Assembly: GCF_000284335.1 (NCBI RefSeq)
Contig: NC_017096.1
Location: forward strand, 744,001-808,000
Origin: Caldisericum exile AZM16c01
Lineage (GTDB): Bacteria; Caldisericota; Caldisericia; Caldisericales; Caldisericaceae
Length of the DNA stretch: 64,000 bases
Reading direction: 5' to 3'
The position numbers and the translations under genes were made by a program. Below the pieces are notes generated by a model. It saw only the letters and a list, made by a program, of their open reading frames with translations. It ran no database searches and was not told where the DNA came from. Shown here piece by piece: positions 1 through 9,110 of this stretch. The stretch's first letter is position 1; every line of letters starts with the position of its first letter.

Positions 1-833
1 ATTTTATGCTTTCCTTCTGTTATGGACGATGTGTTATATGGTGTGGTACCGACTTCAATCCCATCTATTAATACTTTTGCTCCAGATGGGTTGCTCAAGA
101 TAGAGATGTAATATTTTGTCTTTCTGAGGACAACATCACGTTTTACAATTACTCCTTTTTTTATTTCAATATCTTCTGTATAGGTTTCATATTGTAATAA
201 GCTTACTGTCAAGGTATATTTGCCTTCGGGTATATCTTTTAAATCAAGCGGGGTTTTTCCAACTTCAGATTTATTAAGAAAGACAGTTGCTTTATCGGGA
301 ACAGAACTAACAATAAGTTCTGTCGTAATAGGTTCAAGTTGTGCGAATAAATTTAATGAATCATTTGCTTTAACAGAAATTGTTTGTTTCCAATCTCTAT
401 AATTCTCATGCTTCACTTCGATTAGATGGCTTTGATTTGCAATTAAATCTGCGATTACTATCGGTGTTTTACCTTTCAAAACACCGTCAACATAAACATC
501 AGAATTTGTTGGTGAGGAATCTACACTTAGCGTGAAAACAGCATGTTCTAAGATTGGATTAACTAAAGCATTTGGATTTGAACTTGAGAGTTTTACTTCT
601 TCTTTATACTCTCTGTATCCTTCAAGCCTTACCAGAATTTCATAAGTTCCAAAAGGAAGGGAATTCACAGTAAGGGGTGTTTCTCCTTTTAGTTCGCCAT
701 TTATGTAAACCGAAGCTTTTTGTGGATAAGAGTTAATAGATATACTACCAGTTTCTTTTGATAATACTTTAAACAGTACAAAACCAATTACAAAAATCCC
801 AAGAAAAATTACTAAAAGCATTAGCCTTTTCAT
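1..833 (-). CDS. PEGA-repeat secreted/anchored protein (3' end cut by window)
   Basis: The minus-strand frame opens with ATG at 833 and stays open to base 1, so about 277 residues are visible and the C-terminus is missing. Residues about 3-21 form one hydrophobic segment (signal peptide or anchor). At least four repeated units of about 70 residues follow, each with the PEGA pattern: a small/Pro pair, then a short hairpin with V-x-(V/I)-(N/D)-G or similar, then G-x-TP. Examples are SVYINGELKGETPL and DVYVDGVLKGKTPI. PEGA domains are small extracytoplasmic beta modules thought to bind surface or envelope components; substrate unknown. The start overlaps the tmk stop (ATGA), so it is probably the last visible gene of the long minus-strand operon. 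Confidence 0.8.
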   Translation of the reverse strand, partial: MKRLMLLVIFLGIFVIGFVLFKVLSKETGSISINSYPQKASVYINGELKGETPLTVNSLPFGTYEILVRLEGYREYKEEVKLSSSNPNALVNPILEHAVFTLSVDSSPTNSDVYVDGVLKGKTPIVIADLIANQSHLIEVKHENYRDWKQTISVKANDSLNLFAQLEPITTELIVSSVPDKATVFLNKSEVGKTPLDLKDIPEGKYTLTVSLLQYETYTEDIEIKKGVIVKRDVVLRKTKYYISILSNPSGAKVLIDGIEVGTTPYNTSSITEGKHK

Positions 834-1420
834 TTTAGTTTCTCCAAAACCTTGTTAAGTATTATTTCTTCTAATTCTTCAACGGTTTTGCTTCCATCAA
901 TCACAAAAAACCTATCTTCGTTTTTTGCAATTTTTAGATATCCTTTTCTTACATTCCTAAGAAAATCGATACCTAATCTTTCTATTCGATCAGCATCTTT
1001 AATTCTTTCAAAACTTAGATTTTCGTCTATATCCACAAGAACTGTGATGTTTGGAATAATTCCTTCTAAAATGAAATTATGGACATAATAAATGAAATCA
1101 AGTGGAACTCCTCTTCCATAGCCTTGGTACGCAACTGAACTATCATGAAATCTATCAGAAATTACAGTAAATCCTTTGGATAAGAAAGGTTTAATGACTT
1201 CTTTAACGTGTGTTTTTCTGTCAGAAGCAAAAAGCAGAAATTCGGAAACCGGATCCATTTCAACGTTTAGCAATATTTTTCGTATATAACTTCCCAATTC
1301 TGTTCCACCTGGTTCTTTTGTCAAGATAACATTAAAACCGAGTTTTTCAAGATTAACCTTTAGAAGTTTTGCTTGTGTTGTTTTCCCAGAACCGTCAATT
1401 CCTTCAAAAGAAATAAACAT
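830..1420 (-). CDS. tmk: thymidylate kinase
   Basis: Phosphorylates dTMP to dTDP with ATP in the cytoplasm, the last specific step to dTTP. The 196-aa product has usual family length. The P-loop is at residues 7-14 (GIDGSGKT), the DR(F/Y) nucleotide-binding motif at 89-91 is followed by SSVAYQGYGRG, and a lid region with Asp/Arg residues lies near 145-150. The ATG overlaps the stop of the upstream ATPase gene (TAATG), and the stop overlaps the start of the PEGA gene (ATGA), so translation is probably coupled. A deoxynucleoside kinase lies two genes upstream, so salvage monophosphates made there could be used here. Confidence 0.96.
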   Translation of the reverse strand: MFISFEGIDGSGKTTQAKLLKVNLEKLGFNVILTKEPGGTELGSYIRKILLNVEMDPVSEFLLFASDRKTHVKEVIKPFLSKGFTVISDRFHDSSVAYQGYGRGVPLDFIYYVHNFILEGIIPNITVLVDIDENLSFERIKDADRIERLGIDFLRNVRKGYLKIAKNEDRFFVIDGSKTVEELEEIILNKVLEKLK

Positions 1421-2910
1421 TATCTTCTCCTTGGATAAATGATGAGCCTAATGTGAGGTTTTAAGCCGACAAGTTCTGTAACAAGGCCATATTTTTCTAT
1501 GAGATCTGCCGTTTCTTGAAGTTCTTCAAGATTTCCCTCAATCTCTTTAGGAACACCTAACTCCAATACTTCCTCGACAATGTTTTCTACCTCTTTGAAA
1601 TCAATAGAGGTTCTTGGCTTGCCTTTATTTTTTAATTCTTTTATTAGGTCTTTTATTCCTCCAAGAGAATTCCTCTCGACTATTCTTATCGGAATCTGAA
1701 GAGTTGATGCATACTCAAGAATTTCTTTTCTCTTTTCAAGTGATTTCTTGTCGCAAATGATTAGATTTGATTGTTCTATATTTTTCACTGTTTTACCCTT
1801 TAGACGTATCGAGTGAAGTGCACGTTCTATGTAACTTGCATTTATTCCAAGGGGAAAAATTCTTAATTCATGAATCTCTTTCTGTTCAGTGCTTCCTTTT
1901 TCTTCTCTTAATTTTTCTTGTTCAAATTTTAAACTCTCACCGGACTTTCTTATTTCTGGAAATACGGGAAATCCTCTAAGCAACGCATCAACCGTTTCTG
2001 CAACGTCGTGATAAATTGCAAAAACTCCCCTTTCCCTTATCTCGATAAGTGTATCAAATGTGGGAGGTGATTTTCTTTCAAGGACAGTTTTTTGGGTTCC
2101 TCTTCGTGCAGCTTCCTCGTCACTTAATGTAACAGAAGTAATTCCTCCAATCAAGTCTTGGAGTGTTGGATTTACAAGTAAATTTTCTATACTTGTTCCA
2201 TGAGCAGTTGCAATAAGCCTTACTCCTCTTTCTGCAATTGTTCTACATGCCTTTGCTTCCTCTGCACGGCCTATTTCATCAATAATTATTACTTCTGGAA
2301 AATGGTTCTCTACTGCCTCAATCATTACTTCTTCTTGTGCGGTGCCAAATGGTACTTGCATTCTTCGTGCATTGCCAATTCCTGGATGAGGTATATCCCC
2401 GTCTCCTCCGATTTCGTTTGAAGTATCTATGACTATTACTCGCTTTCCAAGTTCTGTACTTAGGACTCTTGCTGCTTCTCTCAAAAGAGTTGTTTTTCCA
2501 ACCCCGGGTCTTCCAAGAAGGAGTAAATTTCTGTCGCTTGTTACAATATCTTTTAGGATATCAACTGTTCCATATACTGCTCTACCAACTCTGCATGTAA
2601 GTCCAATAACTTCTCCTCTTCTATTAAAAACTCCTGAAATTCTGTGTAATGTTTTTTCTATACCAGCTCTGTGGTCTCTATCAAAGACTCCAATTTTTTG
2701 AAGAGTTTCATTAATTTCATCTTTTGTAACGGGATCTTCTCTCAAGTAGACTGTCCTGTTTGTAAATCTTGCTTCAGGTTTTCTACCAAGGTCTAATACA
2801 ACTTCTATGAGGTTATCAAAGTCTCCAATGTCTTCCAGTTTTTCTTTTATATTTTTGGGTAATATTTCTAAAAATGCTTGCCTTTCAAATTCAGTTTGTT
2901 CGTCTCTCAT
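1420..2910 (-). CDS. Ycf45/SpoIIIAA-type AAA ATPase with C-terminal nucleic-acid-binding region
   Basis: A 496-aa ATPase with Walker A at 133-140 (GRPGVGKT) and Walker B at 207-212 (VIIIDE, then IGRAEE). The regions around residues 88-125 (ISGVFNRRGEVIGLTCRVGR) and 160-190 resemble the SpoIIIAA/Ycf45 family of single-stranded nucleic-acid-binding ATPases found in bacteria and plastids. The last about 50 residues end in a basic IYPRRR tail like the R3H-type end of that family. Cellular role is unknown. It begins inside the end of the deoxynucleoside kinase gene (20-nt overlap) and ends on the tmk start. Family assignment comes from motif layout; the R3H assignment is weaker. Confidence 0.75.
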   Translation of the reverse strand: MRDEQTEFERQAFLEILPKNIKEKLEDIGDFDNLIEVVLDLGRKPEARFTNRTVYLREDPVTKDEINETLQKIGVFDRDHRAGIEKTLHRISGVFNRRGEVIGLTCRVGRAVYGTVDILKDIVTSDRNLLLLGRPGVGKTTLLREAARVLSTELGKRVIVIDTSNEIGGDGDIPHPGIGNARRMQVPFGTAQEEVMIEAVENHFPEVIIIDEIGRAEEAKACRTIAERGVRLIATAHGTSIENLLVNPTLQDLIGGITSVTLSDEEAARRGTQKTVLERKSPPTFDTLIEIRERGVFAIYHDVAETVDALLRGFPVFPEIRKSGESLKFEQEKLREEKGSTEQKEIHELRIFPLGINASYIERALHSIRLKGKTVKNIEQSNLIICDKKSLEKRKEILEYASTLQIPIRIVERNSLGGIKDLIKELKNKGKPRTSIDFKEVENIVEEVLELGVPKEIEGNLEELQETADLIEKYGLVTELVGLKPHIRLIIYPRRR

Positions 2911-3517
2911 TCATCCTCCAGAAGAATTCTTCAATATTCTTCCTTACCTCTTCTATATCTCCAAATAAACTATAAATTTCATATTTATCAGTGTCAATTG
3001 TCAATACCGGAGAAATTTTAAAGTTTTCAACCCACTCTTCATACCTGTCGTTTAGTTTTTTAATATAGCTTCTCTTTATGGTTTTCTCGTAGCCTCTTCC
3101 CCTTATTTTTATCCTTTCCATAAGAGTATCAACAGAGGTTCTCAGATATATTATAAAATTAGGAGGTGTAATTATTTCGAGATATTGCTCATAAACTTTC
3201 TTGTATATTTTGTATTCGCTTTCGCTTAAGAGAATTTTTGCAAATATCTCTGCATCCTCATAAATTGTTCTGTCAAGAATAATATTTGATGAGTTTTTTT
3301 CTATTTTTAATTGGAGATTTGCTCTTTCAGTAAGAAAGAAAAGTTGGGAGTGGAAAGCCCATCTTTCTGGGTCCTTGTAGAATTTTTTTATGAAAGGATT
3401 TTTTGCCTCTGGTTCTTCAAGTCTATCAAATCCCCATTTCTCACTTAAATATTTAGATAGTGTTGATTTTCCAGAGCCTATGTTTCCTGCTACTGCTACT
3501 ATAAATTTAGGCTTCAT
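2891..3517 (-). CDS. deoxynucleoside kinase (dNK family)
   Basis: Transfers phosphate from NTP to a deoxynucleoside, the salvage entry into dNTP pools. The 208-aa protein has the dNK fold signature: P-loop GNIGSGKST at 11-19, the DRTIYEDAEIF motif (family DR-S-IYED), and an arginine-rich lid (ERIKIRGRGYE). This pattern fits bacterial deoxyadenosine/deoxyguanosine kinases better than thymidine kinase, but base preference cannot be read with certainty. The ATG overlaps the stop of the 506-aa gene by 4 nt. Only one gene separates it from tmk. Confidence 0.85.
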   Translation of the reverse strand: MKPKFIVAVAGNIGSGKSTLSKYLSEKWGFDRLEEPEAKNPFIKKFYKDPERWAFHSQLFFLTERANLQLKIEKNSSNIILDRTIYEDAEIFAKILLSESEYKIYKKVYEQYLEIITPPNFIIYLRTSVDTLMERIKIRGRGYEKTIKRSYIKKLNDRYEEWVENFKISPVLTIDTDKYEIYSLFGDIEEVRKNIEEFFWRMNERRTN

Positions 3518-5034
3518 TTTATTAATTGTCTTATTATAGAAAATGGATAGTGCATATTCTGTAAGAGTTTTATGATAAATTCGTTAGGCCTTAATCTTTT
3601 TTCCTTCTTGAGTTCAACAATAGCGTTAAGTCCCTGCGCAGTAAGAAAACTTCTACCCATATCGTATATAAATTCCTCCATAAACCTTTCTTTATCAATT
3701 AATATTTTATCCTCGTTAATAAAATTTTCAATGTTAAGAATATCCCAGTTTCTAAAGTAAATTTCGTTTTGGATGTACGCTTTTAACGTTGAAACATACT
3801 CTTCATAATAATAAATTAGCTCAAAAGCCCTTCCAAACTGAGATTTTATTTCATCAAAAATTGTCCTTCTAAGATAAACCGGTAGTCCATTGTAGAGTAA
3901 GTAATTCAGAAAATATTTTTTCTTTCCTTTTATTCCAACCCTATAGAAATTGACAAATGGTTTTCCAAGGAGTAAATTTGATAATATCTTATAAACTAAC
4001 ATATGATAGTTTTCTTCGTTTCGAATAATAAAAAGGACATTTTTCTTTAAATCAAATTCTCCAGAAGGAATTGCATGACCCATCAGGCTTGAAAGAATAT
4101 CGGGAAACTCGCTTGAATCTATAAAAATCCTTCTTTCGAACTCAATTTTTTCAGGAAGAATCGGGATTCTTAAGGTGTTTTCTACAGAATTTATAATATC
4201 ATTGACCCTTGTTTCGTCGAATTGCTCCTTGGTTGAGATTATTTCTTTTATTGTTTCTTTATATGGGTTTGCTATTTTTATTTCTCTTGCCTTTCTTATT
4301 AAGTTTTCAGACGTCGAAGTTAAAGTGTCTTCCAGGATTCTTTTTAGATCTACGAAGCTATTGTCGAGATTATGGAAATCAAGAAATCCTTTTAATTTTA
4401 TTTCAGTGCAAGTTTTAATTGATTTAATTAATTTCCTTAGCTCGGTTAAGGTTTCAATTGCATTTGTTTTTTCGACTTTTAGATTTTCCTTCTTATCAGT
4501 GTCGCTCTTGGTTAGTAAGTAAGTTGAAAATTGATTAATAAAATATTCGAGGTAATCGATCTCTTTTAGTACTGCTTTTCTTTCTGCATCTGTTATATTG
4601 ATAACATACGTCCTTATATAATCGTTAATATGTTTAAGTGTTCCAAGTCTCTCTGCAAAATTTCTACTTCTTATACTCATTGGTTTTGCTTGAGTTAGTG
4701 CAACTGAAACAATTCCCAAAAATGCATCAAACACAAAAAACTGAGCATTACCAAAAAAGCCTTCGTCTATGAATCCTAACGTATTTTCCAATATTTTTTT
4801 GAATGTCTTTAAGTCGTGAGTCCTTTGATTTTTGTTTCGCTCCTCAAAGCTCTTTAAAGAGATCGTTGTATCGTTTATTAAGTTTCTTAAGTTGTTTAAC
4901 TCATTTCTATCGTATGCTGAAAGTTTATAATCATACCTATGAATTCCTCTGAGAGTTGCAAAAGAAGAAAAGTAATAATAGTATTCATCAAAAAAATTTT
5001 CTACGAGTAAGTCAAGGTCGTTTTCATTTTTCAC
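3514..5034 (-). CDS. unknown 506-aa protein, possibly a degenerate DUF885-like protein
   Basis: Not confidently recognised. The N-terminus (about 8-75) has a pattern like the start of DUF885 peptidase-like proteins: FFDEYYYYFSSFATLRGIH, then RYD..LS and a helical stretch. The rest is mostly helical and Lys/Glu-rich. No HExxH or HE..PGHH motif is seen; the nearest His cluster is NYHMLVY in the C-terminal half. If it is DUF885-related, it has probably lost the metal site. No signal peptide or membrane segment, so cytoplasmic. It overlaps both neighbours (dNK by 4 nt, upstream secreted protein by 11 nt), so it is translated in step with an otherwise envelope-type gene set. Confidence 0.55.
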   Translation of the reverse strand: MKNENDLDLLVENFFDEYYYYFSSFATLRGIHRYDYKLSAYDRNELNNLRNLINDTTISLKSFEERNKNQRTHDLKTFKKILENTLGFIDEGFFGNAQFFVFDAFLGIVSVALTQAKPMSIRSRNFAERLGTLKHINDYIRTYVINITDAERKAVLKEIDYLEYFINQFSTYLLTKSDTDKKENLKVEKTNAIETLTELRKLIKSIKTCTEIKLKGFLDFHNLDNSFVDLKRILEDTLTSTSENLIRKAREIKIANPYKETIKEIISTKEQFDETRVNDIINSVENTLRIPILPEKIEFERRIFIDSSEFPDILSSLMGHAIPSGEFDLKKNVLFIIRNEENYHMLVYKILSNLLLGKPFVNFYRVGIKGKKKYFLNYLLYNGLPVYLRRTIFDEIKSQFGRAFELIYYYEEYVSTLKAYIQNEIYFRNWDILNIENFINEDKILIDKERFMEEFIYDMGRSFLTAQGLNAIVELKKEKRLRPNEFIIKLLQNMHYPFSIIRQLIK

Positions 5035-5818
5035 TGAAACTCACCTCTGTGCTGCTAAGGTCAATTGTAAGTGTAATGACCTCTTTTGAGTTCTGATTTG
5101 AATTTTCAAGTATAAATTTCGAAGGCGTTCCCTCATTTGAAAGGATTAGGGTAAGTACACTTTGTGCATTGTTACTTGCGAAAATCAATTTCGAAGGACT
5201 TTCGAATACAACATTTCCGTTAATTGCAGAGAAAAATTCATTTATTACATCGGCAAGTGGAATTAGAATGAGATTATTTGAAATAAAATCCTCTTTGTTC
5301 TCAGTAATTTCCTGAATCTGTCCTCCGTTTTCCCTTATATATACTCTTCCTGAAATTACGAAAATTTCGGTTTCTGTAATTTGTCCGTTTTGATTAGTTA
5401 TTGTTTTAGTGTATTTGTCATCTCCATTTATAACTTGGATGAAAGTATAGGAGTAGTCTGTTTTAGACGTGGTTAATTCGTATCGGTAGTTCGAAATTCC
5501 GTTTTCCCAATTATTAATTTGCTCTCTTATATAATTAGAATCTGCTTCTGAAAGATTTACTTTAGCTACTCTATACAGTGGCTTTATCCCTATTTTTACT
5601 TTGGTTGTTTGATAACCAATTCTTTCAAGTGTAATAAACTGGTTAAAAGATATGTCCAAGAACTTTGAAACTCCTTGTTCGTTTGTAAGAAAATTGTTAA
5701 CTTTTACCCCGCTTATAGGAACATTTAGTGTTTCATCAAAAACTTGTACCTCCGTAATGTTAAATAAGAGTGCAACTAAAATTAGAAATACAAAAATTGT
5801 AATCAAGTATTTCTTCAT
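5024..5818 (-). CDS. secreted or membrane-anchored protein with carboxypeptidase-regulatory-like N-domain
   Basis: 264 aa. Residues 3-20 are one hydrophobic segment with no lipobox Cys, so a signal anchor or cleaved signal. Residues about 22-95 read like a beta-sandwich carboxypeptidase-regulatory/PEGA-type module (VPISGVKVNNFLTNEQGVSK, then GYQTTKVKI). After a helix (96-115), residues 116-255 form alternating strands that could be a LolA/LppX-like half-barrel; that is a guess from strand pattern only. It lies immediately after the SurA-like gene (4-nt ATGA-type overlap) and overlaps the 506-aa gene by 11 nt. An envelope role is likely; function unknown. Confidence 0.6.
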   Translation of the reverse strand: MKKYLITIFVFLILVALLFNITEVQVFDETLNVPISGVKVNNFLTNEQGVSKFLDISFNQFITLERIGYQTTKVKIGIKPLYRVAKVNLSEADSNYIREQINNWENGISNYRYELTTSKTDYSYTFIQVINGDDKYTKTITNQNGQITETEIFVISGRVYIRENGGQIQEITENKEDFISNNLILIPLADVINEFFSAINGNVVFESPSKLIFASNNAQSVLTLILSNEGTPSKFILENSNQNSKEVITLTIDLSSTEVSFSEK

Positions 5819-6666
5819 GTTAGCAAATCTTGGACTGAAACATTCTTATACATTTCTGGTATATCTGTGCCAAGAAATGTCCCGTACCAAAACCTCATCA
5901 ACCTTTTATAGGGATTGTCTACAGTAATATTATTTATTTCCTCATTTATTAGATTTCGTCGAAGTGTTGTTGCAACGTATTGGTCTTTTTTGTTCTTTAG
6001 GCAATCTTCTTTTATCTTATTGTAATTCTCCTTAAAGTATTTTTCTTTTTCATTTTCATTTTTTACGTAAGCGCTTAGAAATTCATTGTAGAAATCTCTT
6101 ATCTCGTTTTCAGAAACAGTTATATGGCTTGTTAAAAGGTCCACCTCTCTATCTGCAAGAAGTTTTTTATAAATAACATTTTTGAGAGATGATTTTTTTA
6201 CACCGATCGTATTAAGAAAGTCTTCTAATGCAAGTTCTTTGTTGTTGAACCCAGAGGAAACGCTTTCTGTTAGATTTGAAATATATGAATCAACTTCATT
6301 ATCACTTATTGATAGACCGTCGTTTTTCGCCTTGTTATAAAGCACTGCATCAGAAATTGCATTAATGTATGCAAGCTGAAGCACATTTCTTGCTGCTGCA
6401 AGTGATTTTGGATCATTAGACTGAATGTTAGGCAATGGAGAGTTTAACGTTTTTGCTGCAAGGTATACTTGGTAATTCATTTCATCGTAAGTAATTTTAT
6501 TGTCGCCAACTTTTAAGTATACATCTTTCCAGGGGAGAAATATGCCCGCATAGATAAAGATGAGAACAAGAATTATAACAAACACTGATATTGCCCCTAC
6601 AATGAGGGGTTTTTTTATACTTTTTGCAGTTTTATTCTTTTTCTTTAAAATCTTTTTTCTTTCCAT
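5815..6666 (-). CDS. SurA-N-like membrane-anchored chaperone protein without PPIase domain
   Basis: 283 aa. A basic N-terminus (residues 1-20, Lys-rich) precedes one membrane segment at about 21-46, placing the remainder outside the membrane. The outer part opens with VGDNKITYDEMNYQVYLAA, the usual start of a SurA N-terminal chaperone domain, and is helical to about 230. No parvulin signature is visible, unlike its upstream neighbour. It is 2 nt downstream of the PpiC/SurA gene, so the two probably arose by duplication or work as a pair in folding exported proteins. The pairing is an inference. Confidence 0.7.
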   Translation of the reverse strand: MERKKILKKKNKTAKSIKKPLIVGAISVFVIILVLIFIYAGIFLPWKDVYLKVGDNKITYDEMNYQVYLAAKTLNSPLPNIQSNDPKSLAAARNVLQLAYINAISDAVLYNKAKNDGLSISDNEVDSYISNLTESVSSGFNNKELALEDFLNTIGVKKSSLKNVIYKKLLADREVDLLTSHITVSENEIRDFYNEFLSAYVKNENEKEKYFKENYNKIKEDCLKNKKDQYVATTLRRNLINEEINNITVDNPYKRLMRFWYGTFLGTDIPEMYKNVSVQDLLT

Positions 6667-6668
6667 AC

Positions 6669-8288
6669 TTAACTTCCAGATGATGGATTTACGGGTTCAA
6701 GTGGTTGAGTTGGAGTATTTTTATTCTGGTCTTGCTGAGTATTTGTTGTTGATGGTTTCGAAAGATTGCTAATCCAGTTATTGAAATTATTAAATGGTGT
6801 TGCAATATACATATTAAAGAAATTAGCAAGAATTCTACCGGGATTTGTCGTTCTTACGTGATAGATCTTTTTAAGTTCTTCGATGAATTGTTTTTTTATT
6901 TCATCTTTTTTATTATTCGTAAGTTCCTCTTTAACTTTATTGTAAGTATCTTTGTCGGTAAGGGTTGCTTTCTTTGCTGGTTGCTTATCTATTAGCTGGG
7001 CTACAATGTATGAATTACCTACAAGTATTGGGTCAGTTATTCCACCTTTTTTAAGATTTATTACTGCATCAAATATTTGCGGTTTTTCGTCTCTTGAGAA
7101 AAACCCAGTTTCTCCGTCTTTTGACTTTGTTGTCTCATCTTGTGAGAATCTCTTGACTGCCTCGATAAAACTCATACCGTTTCTTGTTTGTATAGAAATG
7201 CTTTTCGCTGACGTATAAGCGCTCTGTTTTGATTTTTCATCGTTAGCATTAAAGTTAAATTGCACTATTCTAACATTAACTTTTTCTGGCTCATCGTAGG
7301 TTTCTTGAACAGTTTTCTTTCCTAAAATGTGAATTATATGGTACCCATATTGTGTTTTTACAGGTCCTATAATGTCTCCAACTTTAACGTTTGGATCAAA
7401 ACAAGCATTTTCAAATTCTTTAACCATTGTGCCTTTGGAGAAATACCCCAAATTTTCGTATTTCAAGACCTCTTTTCCATTATTTTTTCCGTTAATTTCT
7501 TTTACTTTTGCCTGTGCGTATGTTGCAAAATTGAAATTCTTATCAGAGGTCTTCTTTTCATTTATTTCCTTTAATATATCTTCAGCAAGTTTTTTTGCAT
7601 TATCTATATCCTTTTTGCTTGGGTTGTTAGGAAGAATAGCGAGGATATGCTCTGCGGAAATTTGTTTTACAGAGCTAAAATACTGTTTAATTTCTTCATC
7701 GGTTATCTTAATATCTTTATATTTCTCATCAAGTGCCGCTTGCGCAAGAAGTGGCCTTTCTACAAATGGACCATAGATTTTTTCAAGGTGTTGCTTGTAA
7801 GCGTCCAACGAGCCATACTGAGCATTTACAAGGTCAAGAAATGTTTTCTCTCCATTGTTTTTTTTGCCTTGTTCTATAGTTTGATTAATTTGGTCCTCAA
7901 GTTTTTTCTTATACTCTGCTTCATCAATTTTTAAATTGTGGTCTTTTGCATATTGAACAAGAAGGGATTCTTCAATTAAATTTTGAAGAATGTTATCCTT
8001 AAGTTGCGCTTCCTGTTGAGATGTCAAAGTCATGCCAAATTGACTGTACAAATTTCTGTAATAATCCAGCTGGTTATTTACTTGATCAATTGTAATAGTT
8101 TCTCTTCCAACTTTCGCTGCCATATTTCTCTCAGCATATCCCCAAACGGCAGATGCACCTCCTAAGACAAAGACAACTATAAGGATCGTAACTAAAACTT
8201 TTACCCAAACCGGCGTAGGTCTTTCGCGTTCAACTCTTGGAAGTTTTCCTTCACGTCTTAATTTTCTAATTTTACCTTGTCTACCCAT
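6669..8288 (-). CDS. SurA/PrsA-type peptidyl-prolyl isomerase with two parvulin-like domains
   Basis: 539-aa extracytoplasmic foldase. There is a basic cytoplasmic tail, a membrane anchor at about 28-50, and a SurA-type chaperone domain at 55-190 (VGRETITIDQVNNQLDYY). A first parvulin domain at about 210-323 has the hallmarks SAEHILAI, LGYFSKGTMVKEFENACF and TQYGYHIIHIL. A second, more divergent parvulin-like domain lies at about 337-435 (VNVRIVQFNF, GETGFFSRDEKPQIFDAV). The tail to 539 is Asn/Thr/Pro/Gln-rich. SD GAGAGGTGA sits 6 nt before ATG. It follows lipM by 13 nt, so it is probably gene 2 of the operon. It should catalyse prolyl isomerisation and assist folding of secreted proteins. 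Confidence 0.88.
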   Translation of the reverse strand: MGRQGKIRKLRREGKLPRVERERPTPVWVKVLVTILIVVFVLGGASAVWGYAERNMAAKVGRETITIDQVNNQLDYYRNLYSQFGMTLTSQQEAQLKDNILQNLIEESLLVQYAKDHNLKIDEAEYKKKLEDQINQTIEQGKKNNGEKTFLDLVNAQYGSLDAYKQHLEKIYGPFVERPLLAQAALDEKYKDIKITDEEIKQYFSSVKQISAEHILAILPNNPSKKDIDNAKKLAEDILKEINEKKTSDKNFNFATYAQAKVKEINGKNNGKEVLKYENLGYFSKGTMVKEFENACFDPNVKVGDIIGPVKTQYGYHIIHILGKKTVQETYDEPEKVNVRIVQFNFNANDEKSKQSAYTSAKSISIQTRNGMSFIEAVKRFSQDETTKSKDGETGFFSRDEKPQIFDAVINLKKGGITDPILVGNSYIVAQLIDKQPAKKATLTDKDTYNKVKEELTNNKKDEIKKQFIEELKKIYHVRTTNPGRILANFFNMYIATPFNNFNNWISNLSKPSTTNTQQDQNKNTPTQPLEPVNPSSGS

Positions 8289-8301
8289 TTATCTTCACCT
8301 C

Positions 8302-9102
8302 TCATTTTCTAAAATTCCAATCTACTGTATTATATTTATTTTTGTATAAATCGGATGCAATTTTTAACTCATCGTCTGTTAATGTACTTTCAATTATTTC
8401 TTCTTCCAGAACTTCCTCCATGCCTTTTTTAAGTGCCTCCTTAATTTCATTGAAGCCTACTTCTCTTTTTAATTCATCAGAAAGCGACGAAATTTTTAAT
8501 TTTCCAACTTCAGTAAGTTTTCTACGTGCTTCTTCACTTAATCTAAAGCATCTGAAAATTTCATCAATGTTAACTTTATATAAAATAGAGCCGTGCTGTA
8601 ATAAGCCAAATTTATTTCTCATCTGAGCAGAACCCACTACTTTTTTCCCATTCATCAATATATCAGAGAATGTTGGAGACGCAAAGCATGAAGGACTTGA
8701 TATTTCTCTGTCTTCGCTTTTAGAAAAATCTGCATCTCCTCCAAGAATTTTAATTGCATTGATTATTCCTTTAGAAAGAAAACGAAATGATTCAAGCAAA
8801 TTCATTTCAAGAATTTTATTTGGATAGGCAATAGTAATGCTATAGGTAAGCTCCTTGTCATGTAGAACCGCCCTTCCTCCCGTTGGTCTTCTTACGAAGT
8901 CAAATCCTAACGTTTTAAGGTTTTCGAAATCAACCTCTTTCTCTGCACTTTGGAAATATCCTATTGAAAGTGTTGGTGGATAAAATTCATAAACTCTTAA
9001 AACGGGTGGTGTACCAAATGTTGCTTGTGCAATTAGAAGTGCTTCATCTATCGCCATATTCATGGCACCGTTATTTTTACCTGTGTTTATAAATCTATAC
9101 AT
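8302..9102 (-). CDS. octanoyltransferase LipM-like (lipoate/biotin ligase family)
   Basis: 266-aa protein of the BPL/LplA/LipB superfamily. RRPTGGRAVLHDKELTYS at 71-88 is the family lipoyl/octanoyl-binding core. K153/K154 and GSAQ at 157-160, then LLQHGSIL, complete the active site. Cys139, in SPSCFASP, is at the place of the catalytic Cys of LipM-type octanoyl-[ACP]:protein transferases, which argues for LipM over an ATP-using LplA; LplA remains possible. It would attach octanoyl groups to GcvH or dehydrogenase E2 proteins for later lipoate synthesis. It is the first gene of the minus-strand operon. No SD precedes the ATG; a -10 box ends 8 nt upstream, so its mRNA may be leaderless. Confidence 0.82.
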   Translation of the reverse strand: MYRFINTGKNNGAMNMAIDEALLIAQATFGTPPVLRVYEFYPPTLSIGYFQSAEKEVDFENLKTLGFDFVRRPTGGRAVLHDKELTYSITIAYPNKILEMNLLESFRFLSKGIINAIKILGGDADFSKSEDREISSPSCFASPTFSDILMNGKKVVGSAQMRNKFGLLQHGSILYKVNIDEIFRCFRLSEEARRKLTEVGKLKISSLSDELKREVGFNEIKEALKKGMEEVLEEEIIESTLTDDELKIASDLYKNKYNTVDWNFRK

Positions 9103-9110
9103 ACTTTAAA

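Noticed and set aside
4175-4522. Hydrophobic plus-strand open frames opposite the 506-aa gene
   Set aside because: They are antisense readings of a Lys/Glu-rich gene, which always look Leu/Phe/Ser-rich; no SD.
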